From Symplocastrum torsivum CPER-KK1 (GTDB taxonomy: Bacteria > Cyanobacteriota > Cyanobacteriia > Cyanobacteriales > Coleofasciculaceae), in NCBI GenBank assembly GCA_019358875.1, contig JAHHIF010000005.1:1-64000 (forward strand): a stretch of DNA of 64,000 bases, in the 5' to 3' direction. How positions within the stretch are numbered: the first letter of the stretch is position 1; every line of letters begins with the position of its first letter. A program made the translations under genes and the position numbers. The notes under the pieces were generated by a model. The model saw only the letters and a program-made list of their open reading frames with translations. It ran no database searches and had not been told where the DNA came from. This document shows, piece after piece, positions 1 through 7,881 of the stretch.

Positions 1-478
1 ACAACCCCGGTCGCCTCGCACTCGATATCCAGTTGTGAAAAAGGGTTTCAACAGAAGGAAAAAACGCCTCAAAAACTCGGTTTGATCTCCCGAGAATCTC
101 CCCTTTTTTGCTGCTGTTATCAACTCAGTGTTGCTGAGTCAATTTGTTGTTACTCTCATCCCCAGAAAGCTGCGCTCATAGGCTTTCGCTCCACTCAGCT
201 TCGCTGAGTCAGAGCGCCTTAGTCTAAACGCCAGATTTCTCGGAACAATAAAAAATGCCCTTTCGAGGTAGGAAAACGAAAGGGCGTCTACTTCCATTGA
301 TTTGAAGAGTACTAAGAAAGTGTGAAGAATTTGTGAATGTTCGATATCACATAACTAGACAAAGCGTCTATACCGCACTTAAACAGAGAGAGGATAGGAG
401 GTGCGATCGCATCTTCTCCAAAATTCCTATCTAGTTCGCTAGCATTCCGCCTAACAACCAACAACCAACAACTAACAA
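1..478. other. Intergenic stretch downstream of trpA
   Basis: No coding region is supported here. It holds two short hairpins with related stems (ACTCAG 123-128 with CTGAGT 134-139; ACTCAGC 193-199 with GCTGAGT 203-209), the terminator listed separately at 251-285, and a heptamer array that starts at 453 and runs into the end of trpA. The first 120 bases show nothing recognisable. Confidence 0.6.
251..285 (-). terminator. Rho-independent terminator of the trpA transcript
   Basis: A perfect 9-bp stem (GCCCTTTCG at 257-265 pairs with CGAAAGGGC at 277-285) is flanked on its left by a run of A, which reads as a T tract on the minus strand. It lies about 195 bases downstream of the trpA stop and is oriented to end the minus-strand ndhL-DUF3007-trpA transcript. 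Confidence 0.8.
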
Positions 479-487
479 CTAACAGCT
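453..487. repeat. Tandem heptamer array overlapping the trpA stop
   Basis: Five consecutive 7-base units (AACAACC, AACAACC, AACAACT, AACAACT, AACAGCT) run from 453 to 487. On the minus strand they read TTAGTTG/TTGGTTG-like units and include the trpA stop codon at 479-481. This is the class of short tandemly repeated repetitive (STRR) sequence known from filamentous cyanobacteria. Arrays of the same or a similar kind lie at 27915 and 54909. Confidence 0.85.
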
Positions 488-1276
488 AATTGCTGACTTG
501 AGCTTTTGGCAAAACTCGCCAATAGCTTGAAGTCCTTCTGCGGGTTCAGCATCAGCTAGGCGTTTGACAAAGGCACTACCAACAATCACCGCATCAGCGC
601 CCCAATTTTTCACCTGTTCGGCTTGTTCAGGTTGGGAGATGCCAAAGCCAACGCCGATAGGTTTATCGGTTACAGTACGCATCTGCACAAGGATATCTTG
701 TACTCGTGATTCCAGTTGGGTTCTCATCCCTGTAACGCCTGTCACGCTAACTAGGTAAATGAACCCCTGAGATTGCTGTGCGATCGCTTCGATGCGCGCT
801 TGTGGACTTGTAGGCGCAACCAGCAAAATTACCTCAATCCCAATCTCCGCCGCAGGCTTGAGCAGAGATTCAGCTTCTTCCAAGGGTAAGTCGGGTACAA
901 CCAACCCCTGAACACCCACAGCCGCAATCTCCTTTAAAAACGATTCAATCCCTCGGTTGAGAATTGGATTGTAGTAGACAAATAGAATAATCGGCGCTTT
1001 CACCTCTGGGGCAACGTTCTTAACCATCTCTAGAACGTCATCCAAGCGCACACCTCGTTGTAAGGCTCTAGTAGCGGCTGCCTGAATGGTTGGTCCATCA
1101 GCTAGAGGATCGGAGTAGGGAACTCCTAGTTCGATCAGGTCAGCGCCAGATTGGTCAAGAACCCGCAAGGCTTGGGCTGTTGTCTCTAGATCTGGATCAC
1201 CAGCCGTGATGAAGGGAATTAGGGCACACTGGGAGCGATCGCGTAGGGACTTTAAACGAGCGGAAACCGAGGTCAT
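479..1276 (-). CDS. trpA: Tryptophan synthase alpha subunit
   Basis: TrpA splits indole-3-glycerol phosphate into indole and glyceraldehyde-3-phosphate; indole is channelled to TrpB in the cytosolic alpha2-beta2 complex. The 265-residue protein has the usual family length and a TIM-barrel pattern: the N-terminal 'PFITAGDPD', the motif '[16 protein letters not shown]' carrying the catalytic Glu (about 49) and Asp (about 60), and the phosphate-binding 'GFGIS' and 'VIVGSAFV' near the C-terminus. It is the last gene of a minus-strand run after ndhL and DUF3007, separated from DUF3007 by 125 bases with a hairpin (1311-1347). No trpB is in the window. The last two residues and the stop codon lie in a heptamer array, so the C-terminus may have been reshaped by the repeat. 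Confidence 0.97.
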   Translation of the reverse strand: MTSVSARLKSLRDRSQCALIPFITAGDPDLETTAQALRVLDQSGADLIELGVPYSDPLADGPTIQAAATRALQRGVRLDDVLEMVKNVAPEVKAPIILFVYYNPILNRGIESFLKEIAAVGVQGLVVPDLPLEEAESLLKPAAEIGIEVILLVAPTSPQARIEAIAQQSQGFIYLVSVTGVTGMRTQLESRVQDILVQMRTVTDKPIGVGFGISQPEQAEQVKNWGADAVIVGSAFVKRLADAEPAEGLQAIGEFCQKLKSAISC

Positions 1277-1310
1277 TCGATTTTAGATTTTAGATTTAAA
1301 CACTTTTCAC

Positions 1311-1347
1311 TGAGGGTTCACTGTTGTTACTTAACAGCCAACCCTCA
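1311..1347 (-). other. Hairpin in the trpA leader
   Basis: TGAGGGTT (1311-1318) pairs with AACCCTCA (1340-1347), and an inner stem pairs CTGTT (1321-1325) with AACAG (1333-1337). It lies between the DUF3007 stop and the trpA start and has no T tract on the minus strand, so it looks more like an mRNA processing or stability structure than a terminator. Two heptamers (ATTTTAG, 1280-1293) sit between it and the trpA start. Confidence 0.5.
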
Positions 1348-1401
1348 ACAAATAACAGATTACTTTAGAGATGCAAGTTAAATGATTGGCAGCTTAGATC
1401 A

Positions 1402-1725
1402 TTATTGCTGATTATCTGCCTCAGAACGGTTTTCCTGCTCAATTTCTACTTGTAGCTGGGCAAGTTCTTCAGGTGTCATTTCCTCAAGGCGCTTTTGTAA
1501 GACGGCTTCCTCATAGTCCTTGAGTTGCTGATTGTAGGTCATATTATTGCTTCCAACGCGGAACAAGTAAGTGAGGAGCCAGCCAACTAAACCACCAACT
1601 AACAACAGTTGACTCCAGATACCTGCCTTGAGGGTATCCAGCCCAGCTACCTGTAAGACTACATACATAATGCCGCCAGCGGCAAAGACACCGAAGGCAA
1701 TCCCGATCGCATCGATTCGTCGCAT
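1402..1725 (-). CDS. DUF3007 family small membrane protein
   Basis: A 107-residue protein with two hydrophobic segments (about 7-27 and 36-56) followed by a charged, Glu-rich tail that probably forms a helix ('EEMTPEELAQLQ'). It matches the cyanobacterial and plastid DUF3007 family, whose members often lie directly after ndhL. Its ATG follows the ndhL stop with no gap, so the two are almost certainly co-transcribed and translationally coupled. That context suggests a role linked to the NDH-1 complex or the thylakoid membrane, but no biochemical function can be read from the sequence. Confidence 0.85.
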   Translation of the reverse strand: MRRIDAIGIAFGVFAAGGIMYVVLQVAGLDTLKAGIWSQLLLVGGLVGWLLTYLFRVGSNNMTYNQQLKDYEEAVLQKRLEEMTPEELAQLQVEIEQENRSEADNQQ

Positions 1726-1938
1726 TTAACCTTGTACTTGACGGCGTTTGGGGCGAAAGTTCAAGAAGGGGCTGAGGAGCAATAAGCCTGGGAAGAAGAA
1801 GAACACCAGAAAGTACATAAAGCCTCGTTCAAATGAGCTAACAACGTACCAACGTTTTTGTAGGTACAAATAAAGAGCTGCAGGAACGACTACGAGGTAG
1901 ACTCCACTGATAGCTAGGTAAAGCAGTGCAACAAGCAT
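1726..1938 (-). CDS. ndhL: NAD(P)H-quinone oxidoreductase subunit L
   Basis: NdhL is a small subunit specific to oxygenic phototrophs. It belongs to the NDH-1 (NDH) complex of the thylakoid membrane, which serves respiration, cyclic electron flow and CO2 uptake. The 70-residue product has two hydrophobic helices (about 3-26 and 40-58) joined by a loop with '[12 protein letters not shown]', and a basic C-terminus, as expected for the family. It is the first gene of the minus-strand run ndhL-DUF3007-trpA. The 225-base space before trnL holds its promoter, but I cannot pick a clear -35/-10 pair. Confidence 0.92.
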   Translation of the reverse strand: MLVALLYLAISGVYLVVVPAALYLYLQKRWYVVSSFERGFMYFLVFFFFPGLLLLSPFLNFRPKRRQVQG

Positions 1939-2163
1939 AATTTTTTATCCGGGCAAACAACAGGGCAGCGATCGCGTTTTTGATGAGCGGCTGAATTGCC
2001 TTAGGTTGACGGCAAAATCCGTTTTTCCTGGCATTTGCTCAACTTTTCTATCTTACCGTGTGCCAGTTCACTGGTATGCTAGTTGCATATAAGACCTAGT
2101 TAATGGTGAAATAGATAAATGCAGAAGTTTCATGGAAACACAGAAACTAACTGCAACTCAATC

Positions 2164-2468
2164 GGGGGCGTGGCGGAATGGTAGACGCTACGGACTTAAA
2201 AAATTGAGCGTTGACGGAGAAATCTGTCAAATGAATGCTCTCAAATTCAGGGAAACCTAAGTCTGGCAACAGATATGGCAATCCTGAGCCAAGCCGGAAA
2301 AAAATTCCCGGAAGGTGCAGAGACTCAACGGGAGCTACCCTAACGTGAAGCCGAGGGTAAAGAGAGAGTCCAATTCTTAAAGCCAGTAATGGCAGTAGCG
2401 AAAGCTACGGAAGAATGAAAATCCGTTGACCTTAAACGGTCGTGTGGGTTCAAGTCCCACCGCCCCCA
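2164..2468 (+). tRNA. trnL-UAA: tRNA-Leu(UAA), interrupted by a group I intron
   Basis: Exon 1 is 2164-2197 and exon 2 is 2418-2468. The acceptor stem pairs GGGGGCG (2164-2170) with CGCCCCC (2461-2467), with discriminator A at 2468; CCA is not encoded. Exon 2 carries the long variable arm typical of tRNA-Leu and a TPsiC arm with GGTTCAAGTCC. After splicing the anticodon loop reads CUUAAAA, giving anticodon UAA; the intron sits between its U and first A. This is the standard interrupted trnL of cyanobacteria and plastids. Confidence 0.96.
2198..2417 (+). ncRNA. Group I self-splicing intron in trnL(UAA)
   Basis: The 220-base insert lies in the anticodon loop, starts with AAAAATTGAGC and ends in G (...AAGAATG) before exon 2. 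It contains conserved group I core blocks recognisable from cyanobacterial trnL introns, such as 'AGACTCAACGGGAGCTACCC' (about 2320-2339) and 'AGAGAGAGTCC' (about 2361-2371). No open reading frame for a homing endonuclease fits inside. Splicing is assumed from family knowledge, not shown. Confidence 0.93.
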
Positions 2469-2632
2469 TCCAAATTTACCAATAAAAAAGATCTCTGTCT
2501 TGTGATAACAAGCCTCAGTTTTCCAAGTGGTTACTTATGCTTGTAGTTCAGAGTAATAAAATGATGTGAAAGTATAGCATTTGGAGACAACAAACACTCG
2601 CCTGCTCTACCCTAATTGCAGATTTTAATCTC

Positions 2633-2833
2633 TTACTTTTTTACAGGTTCAAGGCACCCATAGTAATCGTACTTTTCTCGGTTTTTGTCAAAGACTGTCC
2701 AGCGTGATGGCTGGTTACTGAACAAATCTAAGTCAATATGTTCGTAGATATAATATCCACTAGAACGTTTACCTTGCTGGTCAATTAAAATAACGGGTTG
2801 TAACTTACAATTTGTCTTAATCGGTTTGATCAT
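2633..2833 (-). CDS. Hypothetical 66-residue protein
   Basis: An open frame of 66 residues with ATG start, rich in Tyr, Asp and Lys, with a plausible soluble composition ('GYYIYEHIDLDLF', 'RWTVFDKNREKYDYYG'). I recognise no family. It stands alone between trnL and a long non-coding stretch, and no strong ribosome site is visible. The even residue composition makes a real gene somewhat more likely than chance. Confidence 0.4.
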   Translation of the reverse strand: MIKPIKTNCKLQPVILIDQQGKRSSGYYIYEHIDLDLFSNQPSRWTVFDKNREKYDYYGCLEPVKK

Positions 2834-3561
2834 TTTTCAATTAGGTGGTGTTAGATTGGTTTGAGTCAGGCTATGTGAACCCAGCTAATTGCTTCAGTCA
2901 CTACAGTGTTCCGTAACTATAAGCTGGCTAATTCTCTTAAGCTGGGTCTAAATCATTGGATAAGTTGCTATCTTTGTCTTTCCGATTTCATCGGTTATCC
3001 GTTTTCTACCTATGAGAATTACCTAGGTTCGTTTCAGGAAAGGTTTCTAGGCTGGCATTTCTGGATGATAGGAGCAACAGCGCCAATAACGGACTCCCAA
3101 ACGGATATGACAAAGTAAGGTGTCTGAGCAGCAAGGGCAAGTTGGCTTAATTATCATCAATTGCCCAGGCTTTGTGGCTGTATCCTGTTGTCTGCGACCA
3201 GTTGTCAGGTGAGTCAGCACTTAGAGTGGCTGCTTTAACTTAAGTTCGCATATTTTAAACCTGGGTCAATAATAATTTCAGTATAGCTTCATTTCCTTGA
3301 CCTAAAAAATCTATTTTTGATACTCTGATAAGTTAAATTTATTTGCTAAGTTCAAGAGACACTATAAGCGTTGAGTAGCTAAAAGCTAGAGAAATCTAGT
3401 CTTCCTACCTGATGGCAAAGAGCAAAAAGGGCAGTTGCGAACCACGACATCGCCAGGAGAATAAGCGGTACTCAGTTTGTTCCTTAACTCTCCCCAGAAC
3501 GCTAATACGATAGATATCGAACCTCTTTTGGGCGACGAATAAGTTTGGTGTTTTTAGAGAA
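2834..3561. other. Intergenic stretch without recognised genes
   Basis: About 730 bases. A GTG-initiated frame of 70 codons at 2906-3118 has an odd composition and no ribosome site, so I do not call it. No tRNA, repeat family or transposon end was recognised. Confidence 0.5.
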
Positions 3562-3585
3562 TAAAAAAGGTGGGCATTGCCCACC
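3562..3585 (-). terminator. Rho-independent terminator of the TolB-like gene
   Basis: A perfect 7-bp stem (GGTGGGC 3569-3575 with GCCCACC 3579-3585, loop ATT) is preceded on the plus strand by AAAAAA (3563-3568), which gives a U tract on the minus strand. It lies 28 bases past the stop of the minus-strand gene at 3614. Confidence 0.85.
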
Positions 3586-3613
3586 AGTGATGACTAGCAT
3601 GATTAGCTAGACC

Positions 3614-4594
3614 CTACCGCCTAGCTTTCGATGTAAGTGGTTGCCAATCAGGGGAATAATCAGTTGACGGATGGTTGGTCAGTCTAGTTTGATTCGAGCC
3701 GTCGGCATCCATTACATAGATTTCAGGGTTATAGTTTTCAAAGTTGCTGCCTTCAGGATTCTTGTCGCGGAAAGATACGAAAGCAATTTGATTCCCATCA
3801 GATGACCAAGCTGGAGCATCATCGTCTGCTGGATTGTTGGTCAACTGGGTGAGATTGGAACCATCAGCGTCCATCAAATAGACATCTCTGTTGTCGGTGC
3901 GCTGCGACATAAAGGCAATCTGCTTGCCATCGGGTGACCATGCAGGGTCAGCATCAGATGTTGGATTGTTGGTCAAATTCCTAAGCTTGGAACCGTTGGC
4001 GTTCATCACATAGATTTCAAAATTGCCGTCTCGACTAGAGATGAAGGCAATCTGCTTGCCATCAGGCGACCAGACTGGGTCACCATCGTCGGCGGGATTG
4101 TTGGTTAGCCGGGTTTGATTGGAACCGTCGGCTTTCATCACGTAGATTTCCGAGTTGTTATCGCGATCGCTATCGTTACGACCAGAGGTGAAGGCAATCC
4201 GCTTGCCATCAGGTGACCAGGCTGGGTCAATATCGTACTCTGGATCGTTGGTTAATCGGGTGAGATTAGACCCGTCAGCGTCCATCACGTAAATGTCCGA
4301 GTAGCCTTCGCGATTAGAGGAGAACGCAATCTGTTTTCCGTCAGGCGACCAAGCCGGGTCACTCTCAGATACCGAATCATTCGTTAGCCTGGTGAGATTA
4401 GACCCGTTAGGATTCATTAGGTAAATGTCACCGCTGTTGTCGTCGCGGAAAGAGACAAAAGCAATTTTTGGTGTAGTAGAAGTTTGGGCTTTTACTGTGT
4501 TGTTACTCCCCAAGGCTGTTGCGATTAGTGGCAGCACTAAACAACCAACAGCAAGCGGGAGTTTAGGTATAAAGGCACGAATTTTTTTCCTCAT
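3614..4594 (-). CDS. Secreted TolB-like beta-propeller protein (PD40 repeats)
   Basis: From the ATG at 4594 the protein has about 326 residues: a signal peptide ('MRKKIRAFIPKL' plus a hydrophobic core ending near 'VKAQ'), then six to seven repeats of about 43 residues with the signature 'WSPDGKQIAF...DIYVMDADGSN-TRLTN'. These are PD40/WD40-like blades as in TolB, so a six- or seven-bladed propeller outside the cytoplasmic membrane is likely. The open frame continues 27 codons upstream, but only the start at 4594 puts the signal peptide at the N-terminus. There are no Tol-Pal genes nearby, so it need not be TolB itself; a periplasmic binding scaffold is the safest reading. Confidence 0.85.
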   Translation of the reverse strand: MRKKIRAFIPKLPLAVGCLVLPLIATALGSNNTVKAQTSTTPKIAFVSFRDDNSGDIYLMNPNGSNLTRLTNDSVSESDPAWSPDGKQIAFSSNREGYSDIYVMDADGSNLTRLTNDPEYDIDPAWSPDGKRIAFTSGRNDSDRDNNSEIYVMKADGSNQTRLTNNPADDGDPVWSPDGKQIAFISSRDGNFEIYVMNANGSKLRNLTNNPTSDADPAWSPDGKQIAFMSQRTDNRDVYLMDADGSNLTQLTNNPADDDAPAWSSDGNQIAFVSFRDKNPEGSNFENYNPEIYVMDADGSNQTRLTNHPSTDYSPDWQPLTSKARR

Positions 4595-4684
4595 CACACA
4601 GTATTCTTCTGAGAAATCTACATTTTCTCTCTCCACTCCTGTCCTACCGTGTTCCGGATTGATTGATCGTTCCAAGGCTTGCCA

Positions 4685-4870
4685 TAAGGACGATTAGAAA
4701 CAGCTAAAACACAATCCATACAGCGGACTTGCCTCAGCATTCGTTTGGGGCGAAATACACCAAGATTCGTTTAACCAAGGCTTGATTTCGTTTTTTTAGT
4801 ACCTGTCGGACTGTCTCATGAGAGATACTATCCACGTAGCGCCTAAATCTGCGCCGTGACACACTCATTA
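4685..4870 (-). pseudogene. Remnant of an IS630-family transposase
   Basis: On the minus strand one frame reads 'VDSISHETVRQVLKK', a hallmark of IS630-family transposases. A slip in the A run shifts the frame, after which 'NEIKPWLNESWCISPQTNAE' continues the alignment. A second shift near 4720 gives 'MDCVLAVSNRPYG', equivalent to the 'MEDVLDVYxRPYD' block. Parts of three frames are therefore needed, with both ends of the gene missing. No terminal inverted repeats were found. It is a dead fragment squeezed between the starts of the TolB-like gene and the gene at 4896. Confidence 0.75.
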
Positions 4871-4895
4871 ACTGTAAGACAAGGAACGTTTTCCG

Positions 4896-5177
4896 ATGCA
4901 AAGTCAGGATAGCTTCACCGAAGTGACATTTCACTATGTAAATGGTGAGTCGGAATCGTTTGAGATTCCCCTAACTCCAGAAACCTTCCAGCAACAACTG
5001 TCAGATTTACTCAATCAACCTTGGTTGACCATGCACCTATTTGATAAAACGGTTTTAATTTGTACGGCTCAGATTATGAAGATAGAAGTGAAGCCTCCCC
5101 TAACGGAAATCCAAGGGACAGGTGTCTTCCCTGATACTCTGCGGGTAACAGCGCTGACACATGGAGCGAAAGCTTAG
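4896..5177 (+). CDS. Conserved hypothetical protein of 93 residues
   Basis: A small soluble protein without signal peptide or membrane segment. The N-terminal 'FTEVTFHYVNGESESFEIP' and 'MHLFDKTVLICTAQIMKIEVKPP' suggest a small beta-rich fold, similar to short proteins I remember from other cyanobacteria, but no function is known to me. It starts with ATG at 4896 inside a region that also holds the IS630 remnant on the other strand, and ends 250 bases before the TnpB gene. Confidence 0.65.
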   Translation: MQSQDSFTEVTFHYVNGESESFEIPLTPETFQQQLSDLLNQPWLTMHLFDKTVLICTAQIMKIEVKPPLTEIQGTGVFPDTLRVTALTHGAKA

Positions 5178-5426
5178 CGATCGCATAATAAATCGAGTTA
5201 CCTCTGGCTGCTCTTGTCAACTCAACCAAAACTTAGCTAATGGGGGTTTGGGGGTGGATAAGCCCCGCACCCTAATTGGCACGGATATATCGAGGCAATG
5301 CCGAGTACTGCGCTTCAATTGGGCATCGGGATAAGCCCAGACACAAGGAGTAAATGTAGGTACGGAATCAGCCCATAAATACTTAGGGAACAACAATGCA
5401 CTCCCTAAGTATGATACGATAATCTC

Positions 5427-6665
5427 ATGCTGACATTAACTTACCGCTACCGCATTTATCCAAACGCCCAACAGGAAACAGTAATGCTCGAATGGCTGGA
5501 AACCTGTAGGCGCGTCTATAACTATGCGGTGCGAGAACGCTCATACTGGATGAATTCCAGGAAATGTGATGTTAATGCCTGCTCACTCCAATCCGAATAC
5601 ATCATCCCCGCCGATACGCCCTATCCTGACTATTACAAGCAGAAGAAAGCGTTAACTGAGGCAAAAAAATCTAGTCCACAAATGAAAGCCGTATACTCTC
5701 AGGTACTTCAGGATGTCATTGGTAGAGTTGACTCTGCCTTTGCCTTCATGAAACAGAGAGGATATGGCTTTCCTCGTTTTAAGAAGTTTGGGCAATTCAA
5801 ATCATTCCTGTTCCCCCAGATGAGCAATGAGGCAATTCAAGGGAATCAGATTAAACTGCCCAAGATTGGACAGGTGACAATCAACTTGCATCGCCCGATT
5901 CCTGAAGGATTCAAACTGAAAACAGCTCGAATCGTTCGCAAGGCATCGGGTTGGTACGTCATGCTTGCCTTGCAGCTTGATGTACAGATTCCCGATATTC
6001 CACCACACGGACGAGCGATCGGGATTGATGTCGGACTGGAGTACTTTCTATCTACATCTGACGGCGAACAAGTTTCACGCCCTCGTTTTTTCAATAAGTT
6101 GCACAGGAAGCTGGAATTGCTCCAACGCAGACTTAAGAATAAGTTGAAGGGGTCTAACAACCGTCGTAAGTTAAATCAGAAGATAGGTAGAGTGCATGAA
6201 CAGATTGCTAAATGTAGGCGCGACTTTCACTTGAAACTGGCGCATAAACTGTGTGACCAAGCTGGCATGATTTTTGTGGAAGATTTGGACTTCCGCATTA
6301 TGGCTAAAGGTATGCTCGGAAAACATACCTTAGATGCCGCGCTAGGACAGTTTGTGAATCAGGTTTTACCTTGGGTCTGCTGGAAACGGGATGTTTACTA
6401 CGGCAAGGTTAATGCCAACGGGACATCTCAAGAATGCCCTGATTGTGGAGCATTGGTCAGAAAAGACTTGAGCGTAAGAACTCACTCCTGTCCTGAATGC
6501 GGTTCAGTTAAACCAAGAGACGTTGCCAGTTCTCAAGTGATAGCGAAGCGTGGTCTTGTTGCCGTTGGACAGACGGTAAATGAAATTGCCTGTGGAGGGG
6601 AAGGGGCGGGGGTAGCAATGCCTAGTTACCACCCTTTGAAGCAGGAACTTCTTGGAGTAATCTAA
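5427..6665 (+). CDS. tnpB: TnpB, RNA-guided endonuclease of the IS200/IS605 family
   Basis: TnpB proteins use an RNA made from the transposon right end to cut DNA next to a short motif; they are relatives and probable ancestors of Cas12. The 412-residue protein has an N-terminal helix-turn-helix region ('YRYRIYPNAQQETVMLEWLE'), a central wedge/REC part, and a split RuvC domain: Asp201 in 'GIDVG', Glu285 in 'FVEDLD' and Asp365 in 'PRDV'. The zinc ribbon has Cys337-x2-Cys340 and Cys355-x2-Cys358. All three catalytic acids are kept, so it may be active. The ATG start follows the left-end hairpin by 15 bases. The 3' end adjoins the right-end hairpin, as expected if the guide RNA overlaps the gene end. 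Confidence 0.92.
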   Translation: MLTLTYRYRIYPNAQQETVMLEWLETCRRVYNYAVRERSYWMNSRKCDVNACSLQSEYIIPADTPYPDYYKQKKALTEAKKSSPQMKAVYSQVLQDVIGRVDSAFAFMKQRGYGFPRFKKFGQFKSFLFPQMSNEAIQGNQIKLPKIGQVTINLHRPIPEGFKLKTARIVRKASGWYVMLALQLDVQIPDIPPHGRAIGIDVGLEYFLSTSDGEQVSRPRFFNKLHRKLELLQRRLKNKLKGSNNRRKLNQKIGRVHEQIAKCRRDFHLKLAHKLCDQAGMIFVEDLDFRIMAKGMLGKHTLDAALGQFVNQVLPWVCWKRDVYYGKVNANGTSQECPDCGALVRKDLSVRTHSCPECGSVKPRDVASSQVIAKRGLVAVGQTVNEIACGGEGAGVAMPSYHPLKQELLGVI

Positions 6666-6670
6666 GGAAG

Positions 6671-6705
6671 CCCGCGCTGTACTGACGCGAGCAGTCAGCG
6701 TCGGG
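6671..6705 (+). ncRNA. Right-end hairpin, probable 3' part of the TnpB guide RNA
   Basis: CCCG-CGCTG-ACTG (6671-6684) pairs with CAGT-CAGCG-CGGG (6692-6705), with one bulged base on each side. It follows the tnpB stop by six bases. In this family the right end is transcribed as the scaffold of the omega RNA and the flanking DNA becomes the guide. Transcription here is inferred, not seen. Confidence 0.6.
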
Positions 6706-6708
6706 AGG

Positions 6709-7686
6709 ATGTCACAATCTAAAACCATGCCTACTGTTAGTTTGATTCGTGCTGATTCTTATGAGCGCCAACGACTGAGAGCCTATGTGGAAACCTTGCT
6801 AGAGCCATTAGGAGGGATGAGGGCATTTGTGAAAGAAGGCGATCGTGTCCTACTTAAGCCGAATCTCCTCACATCCGGTCGTCTTGGTAAAGAATGCATC
6901 ACACGCCCTGAACTCGTTTACTGTGTTGCTCAGTTAGTACAAGAAGCTGGTGGTAAGCCTTTTTTTGGAGATAGTCCCGCTTTTGGTACTGCTAAGGGTG
7001 TTGCCGAGGCAAATGGCTATTTGCCAATCATGGAAGAACTCAACTTACCCGTTGTCGAATTCCATGGTCAACGTTATGAAACGGCGAGTCTTACCTTTAA
7101 TCATCTCCGCTTGTGTAAAGAAGCGATGGACGCTGATGTCGTCATCAACCTCCCAAAGATGAAATCTCACATGCAGTTGACGTTGACGATGGGTGTCAAG
7201 AACTTATTCGGTTGTGTACCAGGGAAAATGAAGGCATGGTGGCACATGGAGGCGGGGAAAGATGAGAACCGCTTTGGGGAGATGTTAGTGGAGACTGCAC
7301 GGGCAATTAACCCAGACTTGACGATTCTTGATGGAATTATCGGTCACGAAGGTAATGGTCCTAGCGGTGGCGAACCCCGACAGCTAAATGTTTTGGGGGC
7401 GTCCTCCGATGTCTTTGCCCTTGACCGTTCCCTGGTAGAAATTCTGAATGTTGACCCAACTCTTGTGCCCACGATTACCGCACAAGAGCGATTAGGGCTT
7501 TCTTCTGGATTCGCTGATATCCAGTATCCACTTCAGCGACCAGGGGAACTGCAAGTGCTGGATTGGAAACTACCCGATGCTTTAATGCCGATTGATTTTG
7601 GGATGCCCCGCGTCATCAAGTCCACCTTCAAGCATCTATACATCCGGTTTATCAAAGAACCGCTGAAAACTTATGCCCAACAGTAG
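6709..7686 (+). CDS. DUF362 domain protein with a transposon-derived start
   Basis: A 325-residue DUF362 protein: 'GDRVLLKPNLL' near the N-terminus, 'VVINLPKMKSHMQLTLTMGVKNLFGCVPG' in the middle and a C-terminal 'LDRSLVEIL'. Many DUF362 proteins carry 4Fe-4S ferredoxin clusters; no CxxCxxC motif is visible here, so this belongs to the cluster-free type. Its biochemical role is unknown. The first ATG (6709) together with GGAGG just before it is part of the transposon right end; the sequence homologous to the family appears to start at Met7 (6727). It is followed by a strong terminator. Confidence 0.85.
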   Translation: MSQSKTMPTVSLIRADSYERQRLRAYVETLLEPLGGMRAFVKEGDRVLLKPNLLTSGRLGKECITRPELVYCVAQLVQEAGGKPFFGDSPAFGTAKGVAEANGYLPIMEELNLPVVEFHGQRYETASLTFNHLRLCKEAMDADVVINLPKMKSHMQLTLTMGVKNLFGCVPGKMKAWWHMEAGKDENRFGEMLVETARAINPDLTILDGIIGHEGNGPSGGEPRQLNVLGASSDVFALDRSLVEILNVDPTLVPTITAQERLGLSSGFADIQYPLQRPGELQVLDWKLPDALMPIDFGMPRVIKSTFKHLYIRFIKEPLKTYAQQ

Positions 7687-7774
7687 ATGAAGACTGTTTA
7701 ATTCTGTAAACTCTGTTACAGTGTGATACAAAATCGGCACGTAAGCTTATAATACCCTCCGATTGCTTAATCAC

Positions 7775-7802
7775 ACCGCCCTACTGCTAGAGGCGGTTTT
7801 TT
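7775..7802 (+). terminator. Rho-independent terminator after the DUF362 gene
   Basis: ACCGCC (7775-7780) pairs with GGCGGT (7792-7797), followed by a run of six T. It lies 89 bases after the stop codon and is oriented for the plus strand. Confidence 0.85.
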
Positions 7803-7844
7803 ATGCGGAAATTCGTGAAGTTGATTTAGATTGTCTATAAAATC

Positions 7845-7871
7845 AACCTCCCTCGTAGGGAGGAGGTTTTT
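7845..7871 (+). terminator. Second hairpin with T tract
   Basis: AACCTCC (7845-7851) can pair with GGAGGTT (7862-7868), followed by TTT; an alternative fold pairs CCTCCCT with AGGGAGG. It probably backs up the terminator at 7775. Confidence 0.6.
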
Positions 7872-7881
7872 GTGCCACCGA

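Larger units (their letters stand above)
5379..6716 (+). mobile_element. IS200/IS605-type element carrying only tnpB (IS1341-like)
   Basis: The unit has a left hairpin (ATACTTAGGGA 5379-5389 with TCCCTAAGTAT 5402-5412), the tnpB gene 5427-6665, and a right-end hairpin at 6671-6705 followed by GGAGGATGTCAC, a sequence I recognise from the right ends of tnpB-only elements. No tnpA (Y1 transposase) is present, so movement would need TnpA in trans. The exact outer left boundary is unclear and may lie up to about 100 bases further left. No target duplication is expected for this family. Confidence 0.75.

Noticed and set aside
2906-3118. GTG-initiated 70-codon frame on the plus strand
   Set aside because: Odd aromatic-rich composition, no ribosome site and no recognised relatives; likely chance.
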